Shown: piece after piece, positions 28,101 through 42,010 of the stretch
Numbering within the stretch: position 1 is the first letter of the stretch
Layout of the letters: each line of letters begins with the position of its first letter
Assembly (NCBI RefSeq): GCF_027596085.1
Contig: NC_072450.1
Coordinates: 27,817,223 to 27,881,222 of the forward strand
DNA from: Anoplopoma fimbria
Taxonomy: Eukaryota > Chordata > Actinopteri > Perciformes > Anoplopomatidae
Direction of reading: 5' to 3'
DNA length: 64,000 bases
The notes under the pieces: generated by a model
What the model saw: the letters and a program-made list of their open reading frames with translations, nothing else
Database searches by the model: none
What the model was told of the DNA's origin: nothing
Translations under genes and position numbers: made by a program

Positions 28101-31100
28101 CCTTAGAGACGAACAAAAATTGCCACAGCTGACTATATTTCAAGTCATCTCGGCGGGGTATTGGGTTAAGTTTTCAACCAGCAACAATCACGTCTCAGTA
28201 GAACTTCATAGACTATGAAATTGCCTCTGCGAGAGGATGCCCAGGGAACCAAAAAGATTAGACAGTACCTGGTAAAACACTCACAAAGCTAATGGTGCAT
28301 TTCTTCAACCGTACAGGGTTCTACAGACGTGTTGATGGTGCATGTGATTGGCTTGTTGACTACCAACCACGCCCTCTCCATGTAATGGCAGTCATGGCTG
28401 GATGGGGAAGTAACAGGCCCTAAAGATAACCTACTTTGCGAGACTACTGTGGGAACCAAGAATAACTATGGACAGGCACGTTCGAACATGAATTCCAGGT
28501 TCTCAAAAATGTGGTTATTTGCGCCGAGACAACTTATAGACCACTCACGAAAGCTCAGCTTTTCAGTGGATTTTCGATAGCCGATCGAGAACCGTAATCA
28601 TTGAACTGACGTATTCAGGTTTTTATATTAACATAAAATGTAAAGTCTCCTTAGAGACGAACAAAAATTGCCACAGCTGACTATATTTCAAGTCATCTCG
28701 GCGGGGTATTGGGTTAAGTTTTCAACCAGCAACAATCACGTCTCAGTAGAACTTCATAGACTATGAAATTGCCTCTGCGAGAGGATGCCCAGGGAACCAA
28801 AAAGATTAGACAGTACCTGGTAAAACACTCACAAAGCTAATGGTGCATTTCTTCAACCGTACAGGGTTCTGCAGACGTGTTGATGGTGCATGTGATTGGC
28901 TTGTTGACTACAAACCACGCCCTCTCCATGTAATGGCAGTCATGGCTGGATGGGGAAGTAACAGGCCCTAAAGATAACCTACTTTGCGAGACTACTGTGG
29001 GAACCAAGAATAACTATGGACAGGCACGTTCGAACATGAATTCCAGGTTCTCAAAAATGTGGTTATTTGCGCCGAGACAACTTATAGACCACTCACGAAA
29101 GCTCAGCTTTTCAGTGGATTTTCGATAGCCGATCGAGAACCGTAATCATTGAACTGACGTATTCAGGTTTTTATATTAACATAAAATGTAAAGTCTCCTT
29201 AGAGACGAACAAAAATTGCCACAGCTGACTATATTTCAAGTCATCTCGGCGGGGTATTGGGTTAAGTTTTCAACCAGCAACAATCACGTCTCAGTAGAAC
29301 TTCATAGACTATGAAATTGCCTCTGCGAGAGGATGCCCAGGGAACCAAAAAGATTAGACAGTACCTGGTAAAACACTCACAAAGCTAATGGTGCATTTCT
29401 TCAACCGTACAGGGTTCTACAGACGTGTTGATGGTGCATGTGATTGGCTTGTTGACTACCAACCACGCCCTCTCCATGTAATGGCAGTCATGGCTGGATG
29501 GGGAAGTAACAGGCCCTAAAGATAACCTACTTTGCGAGACTACTGTGGGAACCAAGAATAACTATGGACAGGCACGTTCGAACATGAATTCCAGGTTCTC
29601 AAAAATGTGGTTATTTGCGCCGAGACAACTTATAGACCACTCACGAAAGCTCAGCTTTTCAGTGGATTTTCGATAGCCGATCGAGAACCGTAATCATTGA
29701 ACTGACGTATTCAGGTTTTTATATTAACATAAAATGTAAAGTCTCCTTAGAGACGAACAAAAATTGCCACAGCTGACTATATTTCAAGTCATCTCGGCGG
29801 GGTATTGGGTTAAGTTTTCAACCAGCAACAATCACGTCTCAGTAGAACTTCATAGACTATGAAATTGCCTCTGCGAGAGGATGCCCAGGGAACCAAAAAG
29901 ATTAGACAGTACCTGGTAAAACACTCACAAAGCTAATGGTGCATTTCTTCAACCGTACAGGGTTCTGCAGACGTGTTGATGGTGCATGTGATTGGCTTGT
30001 TGACTACAAACCACGCCCTCTCCATGTAATGGCAGTCATGGCTGGATGGGGAAGTAACAGGCCCTAAAGATAACCTACTTTGCGAGACTACTGTGGGAAC
30101 CAAGAATAACTATGGACAGGCACGTTCGAACATGAATTCCAGGTTCTCAAAAATGTGGTTATTTGCGCCGAGACAACTTATAGACCACTCACGAAAGCTC
30201 AGCTTTTCAGTGGATTTTCGATAGCCGATCGAGAACCGTAATCATTGAACTGATGTATTCAGGTTTTTATATTAACATAAAATGTAAAGTCTCCTTAGAG
30301 ACGAACAAAAATTGCCACAGCTGACTATATTTCAAGTCATCTCGGCGGGGTATTGGGTTAAGTTTTCAACCAGCAACAATCACGTCTCAGTAGAACTTCA
30401 TAGACTATGAAATTGCCTCTGCGAGAGGATGCCCAGGAACCAAAAAGATTAGACAGTACCTGGTAAAACACTCACAAAGCTAATGGTGCATTTCTTCAAC
30501 CGTACAGGGTTCTGCAGACGTGTTGATGGTGCATGTGATTGGCTTGTTGACTACCAACCACGCCCTCTCCATGTAATGGCAGTCATGGCTGGATGGGGAA
30601 GTAACAGGCCCTAAAGATAACCTACTTTGCGAGACTACTGTGGGAACCAAGAATAACTATGGACAGGCACGTTCGAACATGAATTCCAGGTTCTCAAAAA
30701 TGTGGTTATTTGCGCCGAGACAACTTATAGACCACTCACGAAAGCTCAGCTTTTCAGTGGATTTTCGATAGCCGATCGAGAACCGTAATCATTGAACTGA
30801 CGTATTCAGGTTTTTATATTAACATAAAATGTAAAGTCTCCTTAGAGACGAACAAAAATTGCCACAGCTGACTATATTTCAAGTCATCTCGGCGGGGTAT
30901 TGGGTTAAGTTTTCAACCAGCAACAATCACGTCTCAGTAGAACTTCATAGACTATGAAATTGCCTCTGCGAGAGGATGCCCAGGGAACCAAAAAGATTAG
31001 ACAGTACCTGGTAAAACACTCACAAAGCTAATGGTGCATTTCTTCAACCGTACAGGGTTCTGCAGACGTGTTGATGGTGCATGTGATTGGCTTGTTGACT

Positions 31101-31228
31101 ACAAACCACGCCCTCTCCATGTAATGGCAGTCATGGCTGGATGGGGAAGTAACAGGCCCTAAAGATAACCTACTTTGCGAGACTACTGTGGGAACCAAGA
31201 ATAACTATGGACAGGCACGTTCGAACAT

Positions 31229-34200
31229 GAATTCCAGGTTCTCAAAAATGTGGTTATTTGCGCCGAGACAACTTATAGACCACTCACGAAAGCTCAGCTT
31301 TTCAGTGGATTTTCGATAGCCGATCGAGAACCGTAATCATTGAACTGATGTATTCAGGTTTTTATATTAACATAAAATGTAAAGTCTCCTTAGAGACGAA
31401 CAAAAATTGCCACAGCTGACTATATTTCAAGTCATCTCGGCGGGGTATTGGGTTAAGTTTTCAACCAGCAACAATCACGTCTCAGTAGAACTTCATAGAC
31501 TATGAAATTGCCTCTGCGAGAGGATGCCCAGGGAACCAAAAAGATTAGACAGTACCTGGTAAAACACTCACAAAGCTAATGGTGCATTTCTTCAACCGTA
31601 CAGGGTTCTACAGACGTGTTGATGGTGCATGTGATTGGCTTGTTGACTACCAACCACGCCCTCTCCATGTAATGGCAGTCATGGCTGGATGGGGAAGTAA
31701 CAGGCCCTAAAGATAACCTACTTTGCGAGACTACTGTGGGAACCAAGAATAACTATGGACAGGCACGTTCGAACATGAATTCCAGGTTCTCAAAAATGTG
31801 GTTATTTGCGCCGAGACAACTTATAGACCACTCACGAAAGCTCAGCTTTTCAGTGGATTTTCGATAGCCGATCGAGAACCGTAATCATTGAACTGACGTA
31901 TTCAGGTTTTTATATTAACATAAAATGTAAAGTCTCCTTAGAGACGAACAAAAATTGCCACAGCTGACTATATTTCAAGTCATCTCGGCGGGGTATTGGG
32001 TTAAGTTTTCAACCAGCAACAATCACGTCTCAGTAGAACTTCATAGACTATGAAATTGCCTCTGCGAGAGGATGCCCAGGGAACCAAAAAGATTAGACAG
32101 TACCTGGTAAAACACTCACAAAGCTAATGGTGCATTTCTTCAACCGTACAGGGTTCTACAGACGTGTTGATGGTGCATGTGATTGGCTTGTTGACTACCA
32201 ACCACGCCCTCTCCATGTAATGGCAGTCATGGCTGGATGGGGAAGTAACAGGCCCTAAAGATAACCTACTTTGCGAGACTACTGTGGGAACCAAGAATAA
32301 CTATGGACAGGCACGTTCGAACATGAATTCCAGGTTCTCAAAAATGTGGTTATTTGCGCCGAGACAACTTATAGACCACTCACGAAAGCTCAGCTTTTCA
32401 GTGGATTTTCGATAGCCGATCGAGAACCGTAATCATTGAACTGACGTATTCAGGTTTTTATATTAACATAAAATGTAAAGTCTCCTTAGAGACGAACAAA
32501 AATTGCCACAGCTGACTATATTTCAAGTCATCTCGGCGGGGTATTGGGTTAAGTTTTCAACCAGCAACAATCACGTCTCAGTAGAACTTCATAGACTATG
32601 AAATTGCCTCTGCGAGAGGATGCCCAGGGAACCAAAAAGATTAGACAGTACCTGGTAAAACACTCACAAAGCTAATGGTGCATTTCTTCAACCGTACAGG
32701 GTTCTACAGACGTGTTGATGGTGCATGTGATTGGCTTGTTGACTACCAACCACGCCCTCTCCATGTAATGGCAGTCATGGCTGGATGGGGAAGTAACAGG
32801 CCCTAAAGATAACCTACTTTGCGAGACTACTGTGGGAACCAAGAATAACTATGGACAGGCACGTTCGAACATGAATTCCAGGTTCTCAAAAATGTGGTTA
32901 TTTGCGCCGAGACAACTTATAGACCACTCACGAAAGCTCAGCTTTTCAGTGGATTTTCGATAGCCGATCGAGAACCGTAATCATTGAACTGACGTATTCA
33001 GGTTTTTATATTAACATAAAATGTAAAGTCTCCTTAGAGACGAACAAAAATTGCCACAGCTGACTATATTTCAAGTCATCTCGGCGGGGTATTGGGTTAA
33101 GTTTTCAACCAGCAACAATCACGTCTCAGTAGAACTTCATAGACTATGAAATTGCCTCTGCGAGAGGATGCCCAGGGAACCAAAAAGATTAGACAGTACC
33201 TGGTAAAACACTCACAAAGCTAATGGTGCATTTCTTCAACCGTACAGGGTTCTACAGACGTGTTGATGGTGCATGTGATTGGCTTGTTGACTACCAACCA
33301 CGCCCTCTCCATGTAATGGCAGTCATGGCTGGATGGGGAAGTAACAGGCCCTAAAGATAACCTACTTTGCGAGACTACTGTGGGAACCAAGAATAACTAT
33401 GGACAGGCACGTTCGAACATGAATTCCAGGTTCTCAAAAATGTGGTTATTTGCGCCGAGACAACTTATAGACCACTCACGAAAGCTCAGCTTTTCAGTGG
33501 ATTTTCGATAGCCGATCGAGAACCGTAATCATTGAACTGACGTATTCAGGTTTTTATATTAACATAAAATGTAAAGTCTCCTTAGAGACGAACAAAAATT
33601 GCCACAGCTGACTATATTTCAAGTCATCTCGGCGGGGTATTGGGTTAAGTTTTCAACCAGCAACAATCACGTCTCAGTAGAACTTCATAGACTATGAAAT
33701 TGCCTCTGCGAGAGGATGCCCAGGGAACCAAAAAGATTAGACAGTACCTGGTAAAACACTCACAAAGCTAATGGTGCATTTCTTCAACCGTACAGGGTTC
33801 TACAGACGTGTTGATGGTGCATGTGATTGGCTTGTTGACTACCAACCACGCCCTCTCCATGTAATGGCAGTCATGGCTGGATGGGGAAGTAACAGGCCCT
33901 AAAGATAACCTACTTTGCGAGACTACTGTGGGAACCAAGAATAACTATGGACAGGCACGTTCGAACATGAATTCCAGGTTCTCAAAAATGTGGTTATTTG
34001 CGCCGAGACAACTTATAGACCACTCACGAAAGCTCAGCTTTTCAGTGGATTTTCGATAGCCGATCGAGAACCGTAATCATTGAACTGACGTATTCAGGTT
34101 TTTATATTAACATAAAATGTAAAGTCTCCTTAGAGACGAACAAAAATTGCCACAGCTGACTATATTTCAAGTCATCTCGGCGGGGTATTGGGTTAAGTTT

Positions 34201-37200
34201 TCAACCAGCAACAATCACGTCTCAGTAGAACTTCATAGACTATGAAATTGCCTCTGCGAGAGGATGCCCAGGGAACCAAAAAGATTAGACAGTACCTGGT
34301 AAAACACTCACAAAGCTAATGGTGCATTTCTTCAACCGTACAGGGTTCTACAGACGTGTTGATGGTGCATGTGATTGGCTTGTTGACTACCAACCACGCC
34401 CTCTCCATGTAATGGCAGTCATGGCTGGATGGGGAAGTAACAGGCCCTAAAGATAACCTACTTTGCGAGACTACTGTGGGAACCAAGAATAACTATGGAC
34501 AGGCACGTTCAAACATGAATTCCAGGTTCTCAAAAATGTGGTTATTTGCGCCGAGACAACTTATAGACCACTCACGAAAGCTCAGCTTTTCAGTGGATTT
34601 TAGATATCTGATCGAGAACCGTAATCATTGAACTGATGTATTCAGGTTTTTATATTAACATAAAATGTAAAGTCTCCTTAGAGACGAACAAAAATTGCCA
34701 CAGCTGACTATATTTCAAGTCATCTCGGCGGGGTATTGGGTTAAGTTTTCAACCAGCAACAATCACGTCTCAGTAGAACTTCATAGACTATGAAATTGCC
34801 TCTGCGAGAGGATGCCCAGGGAACCAAAAAGATTAGACAGTACCTGGTAAAACACTCACAAAGCTAATGGTGCATTTCTTCAACCGTACAGGGTTCTACA
34901 GACGTGTTGATGGTGCATGTGATTGGCTTGTTGACTACCAACCACGCCCTCTCCATGCAATGGCAGTCATGGCTGGATGGGGAAGTAACAGGCCCTAAAG
35001 ATAACCTACTTTGCGAGACTACTGTGGGAACCAAGAATAACTATGGACAGGCACGTTCAAACATGAATTCCAGGTTCTCAAAAATGTGGTTATTTGCGCC
35101 GAGACAACTTATAGACCACTCACGAAAGCTCAGCTTTTCAGTGGATTTTCGATAGCCGATCGAGAACCGTAATCATTGAACTGACGTATTCAGGTTTTTA
35201 TATTAACATAAAATGTAAAGTCTCCTTAGAGACGAACAAAAATTGCCACAGCTGACTATATTTCAAGTCATCTCGGCGGGGTATTGGGTTAAGTTTTCAA
35301 CCAGCAACAATCACGTCTCAGTAGAACTTCATAGACTATGAAATTGCCTCTGCGAGAGGATGCCCAGGGAACCAAAAAGATTAGACAGTACCTGGTAAAA
35401 CACTCACAAAGCTAATGGTGCATTTCTTCAACCGTACAGGGTTCTGCAGACGTGTTGATGGTGCATGTGATTGGCTTGTTGACTACAAACCACGCCCTCT
35501 CCATGTAATGGCAGTCATGGCTGGATGGGGAAGTAACAGGCCCTAAAGATAACCTACTTTGCGAGACTACTGTGGGAACCAAGAATAACTATGGACAGGC
35601 ACGTTCGAACAAGAATTCCAGGTTCTCAAAAATGTGGTTATTTGCGCCGAGACAACTTATAGACCACTCACGAAAGCTCAGCTTTTCAGTGGATTTTCGA
35701 TAGCCGATCGAGAACCGTAATCATTGAACTGACGTATTCAGGTTTTTATATTAACATAAAATGTAAAGTCTCCTTAGAGACGAACAAAAATTGCCACAGC
35801 TGACTATATTTCAAGTCATCTCGGCGGGGTATTGGGTTAAGTTTTCAACCAGCAACAATCACGTCTCAGTAGAACTTCATAGACTATGAAATTGCCTCTG
35901 CGAGAGGATGCCCAGGGAACCAAAAAGATTAGACAGTACCTGGTAAAACACTCACAAAGCTAATGGTGCATTTCTTCAACCGTACAGGGTTCTACAGACG
36001 TGTTGATGGTGCATGTGATTGGCTTGTTGACTACCAACCACGCCCTCTCCATGTAATGGCAGTCATGGCTGGATGGGGAAGTAACAGGCCCTAAAGATAA
36101 CCTACTTTGCGAGACTACTGTGGGAACCAAGAATAACTATGGACAGGCACGTTCGAACATGAATTCCAGGTTCTCAAAAATGTGGTTATTTGCGCCGAGA
36201 AAACTTATAGACCACTCACGAAAGCTCAGCTTTTCAGTGGATTTTCGATAGCCGATCGAGAACCGTAATCATTGAACTGACGTATTCAGGTTTTTATATT
36301 AACATAAAATGTAAAGTCTCCTTAGAGACGAACAAAAATTGCCACAGCTGACTATATTTCAAGTCATCTCGGCGGGGTATTGGGTTAAGTTTTCAACCAG
36401 CAACAATCACGTCTCAGTAGAACTTCATAGACTATGAAATTGCCTCTGCGAGAGGATGCCCAGGGAACCAAAAGATTAGACAGTACCTGGTAAAACACTC
36501 ACAAAGCTAATGGTGCATTTCTTCAACCGTACAGGGTTCTACAGACGTGTTCATGGCGCATGTGATTGGCTTGTTGACTACCAACCACGCCCTCTCCATG
36601 TAATGGCAGTCATGGCTGGATGGGGAAGTAACAGGCCCTAAAGATAACCTACTTTGCGAGACTACTGTGGGAACCAAGAATAACTATGGACAGGCACGTT
36701 CGAACATGAATTCCAGGTTCTCAAAAATGTGGTTATTTGCGCCGAGACAACTTATAGACCACTCACGAAAGCTCAGCTTTTCAGTGGATTTTCGATAGCC
36801 GATCGAGAACCGTAATCATTGAACTGACGTATTCAGGTTTTTATATTAACATAAAATGTAAAGTCTCCTTAGAGACGAACAAAAATTGCCACAGCTGACT
36901 ATATTTCAAGTCATCTCGGCGGGGTATTGGGTTAAGTTTTCAACCAGCAACAATCACGTCTCAGTAGAACTTCATAGACTATGAAATTGCCTCTGCGAGA
37001 GGATGCCCACGGAACCAAAAAGATTAGACAGTACCTGGTAAAACACTCACAAAGCTAATGGTGCATTTCTTCAACCGTACAGTGTTCTACAGACGTGTTG
37101 ATGGTGCATGTGATTGGCTTGTTGACTACCAACCACGCCCTCTCCATGTAATGGCAGTCATGGCTGGATGGGGAAGTAACAGGCCCTAAAGATAACCTAC

Positions 37201-40200
37201 TTTGCGAGACTACTGTGGGAACCAAGAATAACTATGGACAGGCACGTTCAAACATGAATTCCAGGTTCTCAAAAATGTGGTTATTTGCGCCGAGACAACT
37301 TATAGACCACTCACGAACGCTCAGCTTTTCAGTGGATTTTCGATAGCCGATCGAGAACCGTAATCATTGAACTGACGTATTCAGGTTTTTATATTAACAT
37401 AAAATGTAAAGTCTCCTTAGAGACGAACAAAAATTGCCACAGCTGACTATATTTCAAGTCATCTCGGCGGGGTATTGGGTTAAGTTTTCAACCAGCAACA
37501 ATCACGTCTCAGTAGAACTTCATAGACTATGAAATTGCCTCTGCGAGAGGATGCCCACGGAACCAAAAAGATTAGACAGTACCTGGTAAAACACTCACAA
37601 AGCTAATGGTGCATTTCTTCAACCGTACAGGGTTCTACAGACGTGTTGATGGTGCATGTGATTGGCTTGTTGACTACCAACCACGCCCTCTCCATGTAAT
37701 GGCAGTCATGGCTGGATGGGGAAGTAACAGGCCCTAAAGATAACCTACTTTGCGAGACTACTGTGGGAACCAAGAATAACTATGGACAGGCACGTTCAAA
37801 CATGAATTCCAGGTTCTCAAAAATGTGGTTATTTGCGCCGAGACAACTTATAGACCACTCACGAAAGCTCAGCTTTTCAGTGGATTTTCGATAGCCGATC
37901 GAGAACCGTAATCATTGAACCGACGTATTCAGGTTTTTATATTAACATAAAATGTAAAGTCTCCTTAGAGACGAACAAAAATTGCCACAGCTGACTATAT
38001 TTCAAGTCATCTCGGCGGGGTATTGGGTTAAGTTTTCAACCAGCAACAATCACGTCTCAGTAGAACTTCATAGACTATGAAATTGCCTCTGCGAGAGGAT
38101 GCCCAGGGAACCAAAAAGATTAGACAGTACCTGGTAAAACACTCACAAAGCTAATGGTGCATTTCTTCAACCGTACAGTGTTCTACAGACGTGTTGATGG
38201 TGCATGTGATTGGCTTGTTGACTACCAACCACGCCCTCTCCATGCAATGGCAGTCATGGCTGGATGGGGAAGTAACAGGCCCTAAAGATAACCTACTTTG
38301 CGAGACTACTGTGGGAACCAAGAATAACTATGGACAGGCACGTTCAAACATGAATTCCAGGTTCTCAAAATGTGGTTATTTGCGCCGAGACAACTTATAG
38401 AACACTCACGAAAGCTCAGCTTTTCAGTGGATTTTCGATAGCCGATCGAGAACCGTAATCATTGAACTGACGTATTCAGGTTTTTATATTAACATAAAAT
38501 GTAAAGTCTCCTTAGAGACAACAAAAATTGCCACAGCTGACTATATTTCAAGTCATCTCGGCGGGGTATTGGGTTAAGTTTTCAACCAGCAACAATCACG
38601 TCTCAGTAGAACTTCATAGACTATGAAATTGCCTCTGCGAGAGGATGCCCAGGGAACCAAAAAGATTAGACAGTACCTGGTAAAACACTCACAAAGCTAA
38701 TGGTGCATTTCTTCAACCGTACAGTGTTCTACAGACGTGTTGATGGTGCATGTGATTGGCTTGTTGACTACCAACCACGCCCTCTCCATGCAATGGCAGT
38801 CATGGCTGGATGGGGAAGTAACAGGCCCTAAAGATAACCTACTTTGCGAGACTACTGTGGGAACCAAGAATAACTATGGACAGGCACGTTCAAACATGAA
38901 TTCCAGGTTCTCAAAAATGTGGTTATTTGCGCCGAGACAACTTATAGAACACTCACGAAAGCTCAGCTTTTCAGTGGATTTTAGATATCTGATCGAGAAC
39001 CGTAATCATTGAACTGATGTATTCAGGTTTTTATATTAACATAAAATGTAAAGTCTCCTTAGAGACGAACAAAAATTGCCACAGCTGACTATATTTCAAG
39101 TCATCTCGGCGGGGTATTGGGTTAAGTTTTCAACCAGCAACAATCACGTCTCAGTAGAACTTCATAGACTATGAAATTGCCTCTGTGAGAGGATGCCCAG
39201 GGAACCAAAAAGATTAGACAGTACCTGGTAAAACACTCACAAAGCTAATGGTGCATTTCTTCAACCGTACAGGGTTCTACAGACGTGTTGATGGTGCATG
39301 TGATTGGCTTGTTGACTACCAACCACGCCCTCTCCATGTAATGGCAGTCATGGCTGGATGGGGAAGTAACAGGCCCTAAAGATAACCTACTTTGCGAGAC
39401 TACTGTGGGAACCAAGAATAACTATGGACAGGCACGTTCAAACATGAATTCCAGGTTCTCAAAAATGTGGTTATTTGCGCCGAGACAACTTATAGACCAC
39501 TCACGAAAGCTCAGCTTTTCAGTGGATTTTAGATATCTGATCGAGAACCGTAATCATTGAACTGATGTATTCAGGTTTTTATATTAACATAAAATGTAAA
39601 GTCTCCTTAGAGACGAACAAAAATTGCCACAGCTGACTATATTTCAAGTCATCTCGGCGGGGTATTGGGTTAAGTTTTCAACCAGCAACAATCACGTCTC
39701 AGTAGAACTTCATAGACTATGAAATTGCCTCTGCGAGAGGATGCCCAGGGAACCAAAAAGATTAGACAGTACCTGGTAAAACACTCACAAAGCTAATGGT
39801 GCATTTCTTCAACCGTACAGGGTTCTGCAGACGTGTTGATGGTGCATGTGATTGGCTTGTTGACTACAAACCACGTCCTCTCCATGTAATGGCAGTCATG
39901 GCTGGATGGGGAAGTAACAGGCCCTAAAGATAACCTACTTTGCGAGACTACTGTGGGAACCAAGAATAACTATGGACAGGCACGTTCGAACATGAATTCC
40001 AGGTTCTCAAAAATGTGGTTATTTGCGCCGAGACAACTTATAGACCACTCACGAAAGCTCAGCTTTTCAGTGGATTTTCGATATCTGATCGAGAACCGTA
40101 ATCATTGAACTGATGTATTCAGGTTTTTATATTAACATAAAATGTAAAGTCTCCTTAGAGACGAACAAAAATTGCCACAGCTGACTATATTTCAAGTCAT

Positions 40201-41880
40201 CTCGGCGGGGTATTGGGTTAAGTTTTCAACCAGCAACAATCACGTCTCAGTAGAACTTCATAGACTATGAAATTGCCTCTGCGAGAGGATGCCCAGGGAA
40301 CCAAAAAGATTAGACAGTACCTGGTAAAACACTCACAAAGCTAATGGTGCATTTCTTCAACCGTACAGGGTTCTACAGACGTGTTGATGGTGCATGTGAT
40401 TGGCTTGTTGACTACCAACCACGCCCTCTCCATGTAATGGCAGTCATGGCTGGATGGGGAAGTAACAGGCCCTAAAGATAACCTACTTTGCGAGACTACT
40501 GTGGGAACCAAGAATAACTATGGACAGGCACGTTCAAACATGAATTCCAGGTTCTCAAAAATGTGGTTATTTGCGCCGAGACAACTTATAGACCACTCAC
40601 GAAAGCTCAGCTTTTCAGTGGATTTTCGATAGCCGATCGAGAACCGTAATCATTGAACTGACGTATTCAGGTTTTTATATTAACATAAAATGTAAAGTCT
40701 CCTTAGAGACGAACAAAAATTGCCACAGCTGACTATATTTCAAGTCATCTCGGCGGGGTATTGGGTTAAGTTTTCAACCAGCAACAATCACGTCTCAGTA
40801 GAACTTCATAGACTATGAAATTGCCTCTGCGAGAGGATGCCCAGGGAACCAAAAAGATTAGACAGTACCTGGTAAAACACTCACAAAGCTATGGTGCATT
40901 TCTTCAACCGTACAGGGTTCTACAGACGTGTTGATGGTGCATGTGATTGGCTTGTTGACTACCAACCACGCCCTCTCCATGTAATGGCAGTCATGGCTGG
41001 ATGGGGAAGTAACAGGCCCTAAAGATAACCTACTTTGCGAGACTACTGTGGGAACCAAGAATAACTATGGACAGGCACGTTCAAACATGAATTCCAGGTT
41101 CTCAAAAATGTGGTTATTTGCGCCGAGACAACTTATAGACCACTCACGAAAGCTCAGCTTTTCAGTGGATTTTCGATAGCCGATCGAGAACCGTAATCAT
41201 TGAACTGACGTATTCAGGTTTTTATATTAACATAAAATGTAAAGTCTCCTTAGAGACGAACAAAAATTGCCACAGCTGACTATATTTCAAGTCATCTCGG
41301 CGGGGTATTGGGTTAAGTTTTCAACCAGCAACAATCACGTCTCAGTAGAACTTCATAGACTATGAAATTGCCTCTGCGAGAGGATGCCCAGGGAACCAAA
41401 AAGATTAGACAGTACCTGGTAAAACACTCACAAAGCTAATGGTGCATTTCTTCAACCGTACAGGGTTCTACAGACGTGTTGATGGTGCATGTGATTGGCT
41501 TGTTGACTACCAACCACGCCCTCTCCATGTAATGGCAGTCATGGCTGGATGGGGAAGTAACAGGCCCTAAAGATAACCTACTTTGCGAGACTACTGTGGG
41601 AACCAAGAATAACTATGGACAGGCACGTTCGAACATGAATTCCAGGTTCTCAAAAATGTGGTTATTTGCGCCGAGACAACTTATAGACCACTCACGAAAG
41701 CTCAGCTTTTCAGTGGATTTTCGATAGCCGATCGAGAACCGTAATCATTGAACTGACGTATTCAGGTTTTTATATTAACATAAAATGTAAAGTCTCCTTA
41801 GAGACGAACAAAAATTGCCACAGCTGACTATATTTCAAGTCATCTCGGCGGGGTATTGGGTTAAGTTTTCAACCAGCAAC
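31229..41880 (+). repeat. Right-terminal, mostly type A satellite block with private variants
   Basis: From monomer 58 on, only two monomers (starting 35065 and 39446) are type B, so the dimeric structure is largely lost. The last 7.4 kb is enriched for variants rare or absent elsewhere: TTCAAAC for TTCGAAC at nine monomer ends between about 34500 and 41090, TTTTAGATATCTG (34600, 38981, 39529), CAGTGTTC (37081, 38177, 38722), ATGCAATGG (34956, 38242, 38788), CCCACGG (37005, 37554) and TAGAACACTC (38398, 38946). Shared variants in neighbouring monomers show short-range duplication. Greater divergence towards an array border is typical of satellites, because exchange is less effective there. 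Confidence 0.8.
41637..41880 (+). repeat. Last, truncated satellite monomer
   Basis: The sequence follows the monomer closely from its EcoRI site to the AACCAGCAAC segment and then departs from it near 41880. This marks the right border of the homogenised array. Confidence 0.9.
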
Positions 41881-42010
41881 ATTCACGTTTCAGTAGATCA
41901 TATATCGTCATGAAATCCAGCCTGTTAAAGATTGGGTAAATTGAGGCCAGACAACCCATGAAAGATCAGCTATTTAGTGAATTTTTGCTGAACTTGAACC
42001 CACAACATCA
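41881..42010 (+). repeat. Decayed satellite remnant at the array edge
   Basis: Past the sharp edge, resemblance to the monomer persists in pieces. CACGTTTCAGTAGA corresponds to CACGTCTCAGTAGA, followed by an ATGAAAT match. After a gap, GCCAGACAAC then CATGAAAGATCAGCTATTTAGTG corresponds to GCCGAGACAAC then CACGAAAGCTCAGCTTTTCAGTG of the next monomer's beginning. The segment therefore looks like an old junction of two monomers with an internal deletion of roughly 230 bp and many substitutions. The alignment is by eye. Confidence 0.65.

Larger units (their letters stand above)
1..41880 (+). repeat. Satellite DNA array, 548-bp monomer, about 76.4 copies
   Basis: A single head-to-tail array fills two thirds of the window. 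The EcoRI site recurs at 1, 549, 1097, 1645, 2191, 2744, 3292, 3840 and so on to 41089 and 41637. The spacing is 548 bp except where small indels make it 545-553. I count 76 complete monomers and a partial one from 41637 to 41880. All copies share one orientation, and I saw no transposon insertion or inversion. Most monomers differ from each other at only a few recurrent sites, which implies recent homogenisation by unequal exchange or gene conversion. The array runs off the left edge, so its full size is unknown. No reading frame persists through a normal monomer. Arrays of this kind are typical of centromeric or pericentromeric heterochromatin, though subtelomeric or sex-chromosome blocks look the same. 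I do not recognise the family by name. Confidence 0.98.

Noticed and set aside
1..41880. CRISPR-like or prokaryotic tandem array
   Set aside because: Units are 548 bp with no short repeat plus unique spacer pattern, and the flanks are vertebrate-like.
1..41880. Tandem rRNA, 5S or snRNA gene cluster
   Set aside because: I compared the monomer by memory with conserved parts of 5S, U1, U2, U4, U5 and U6 and saw no match.
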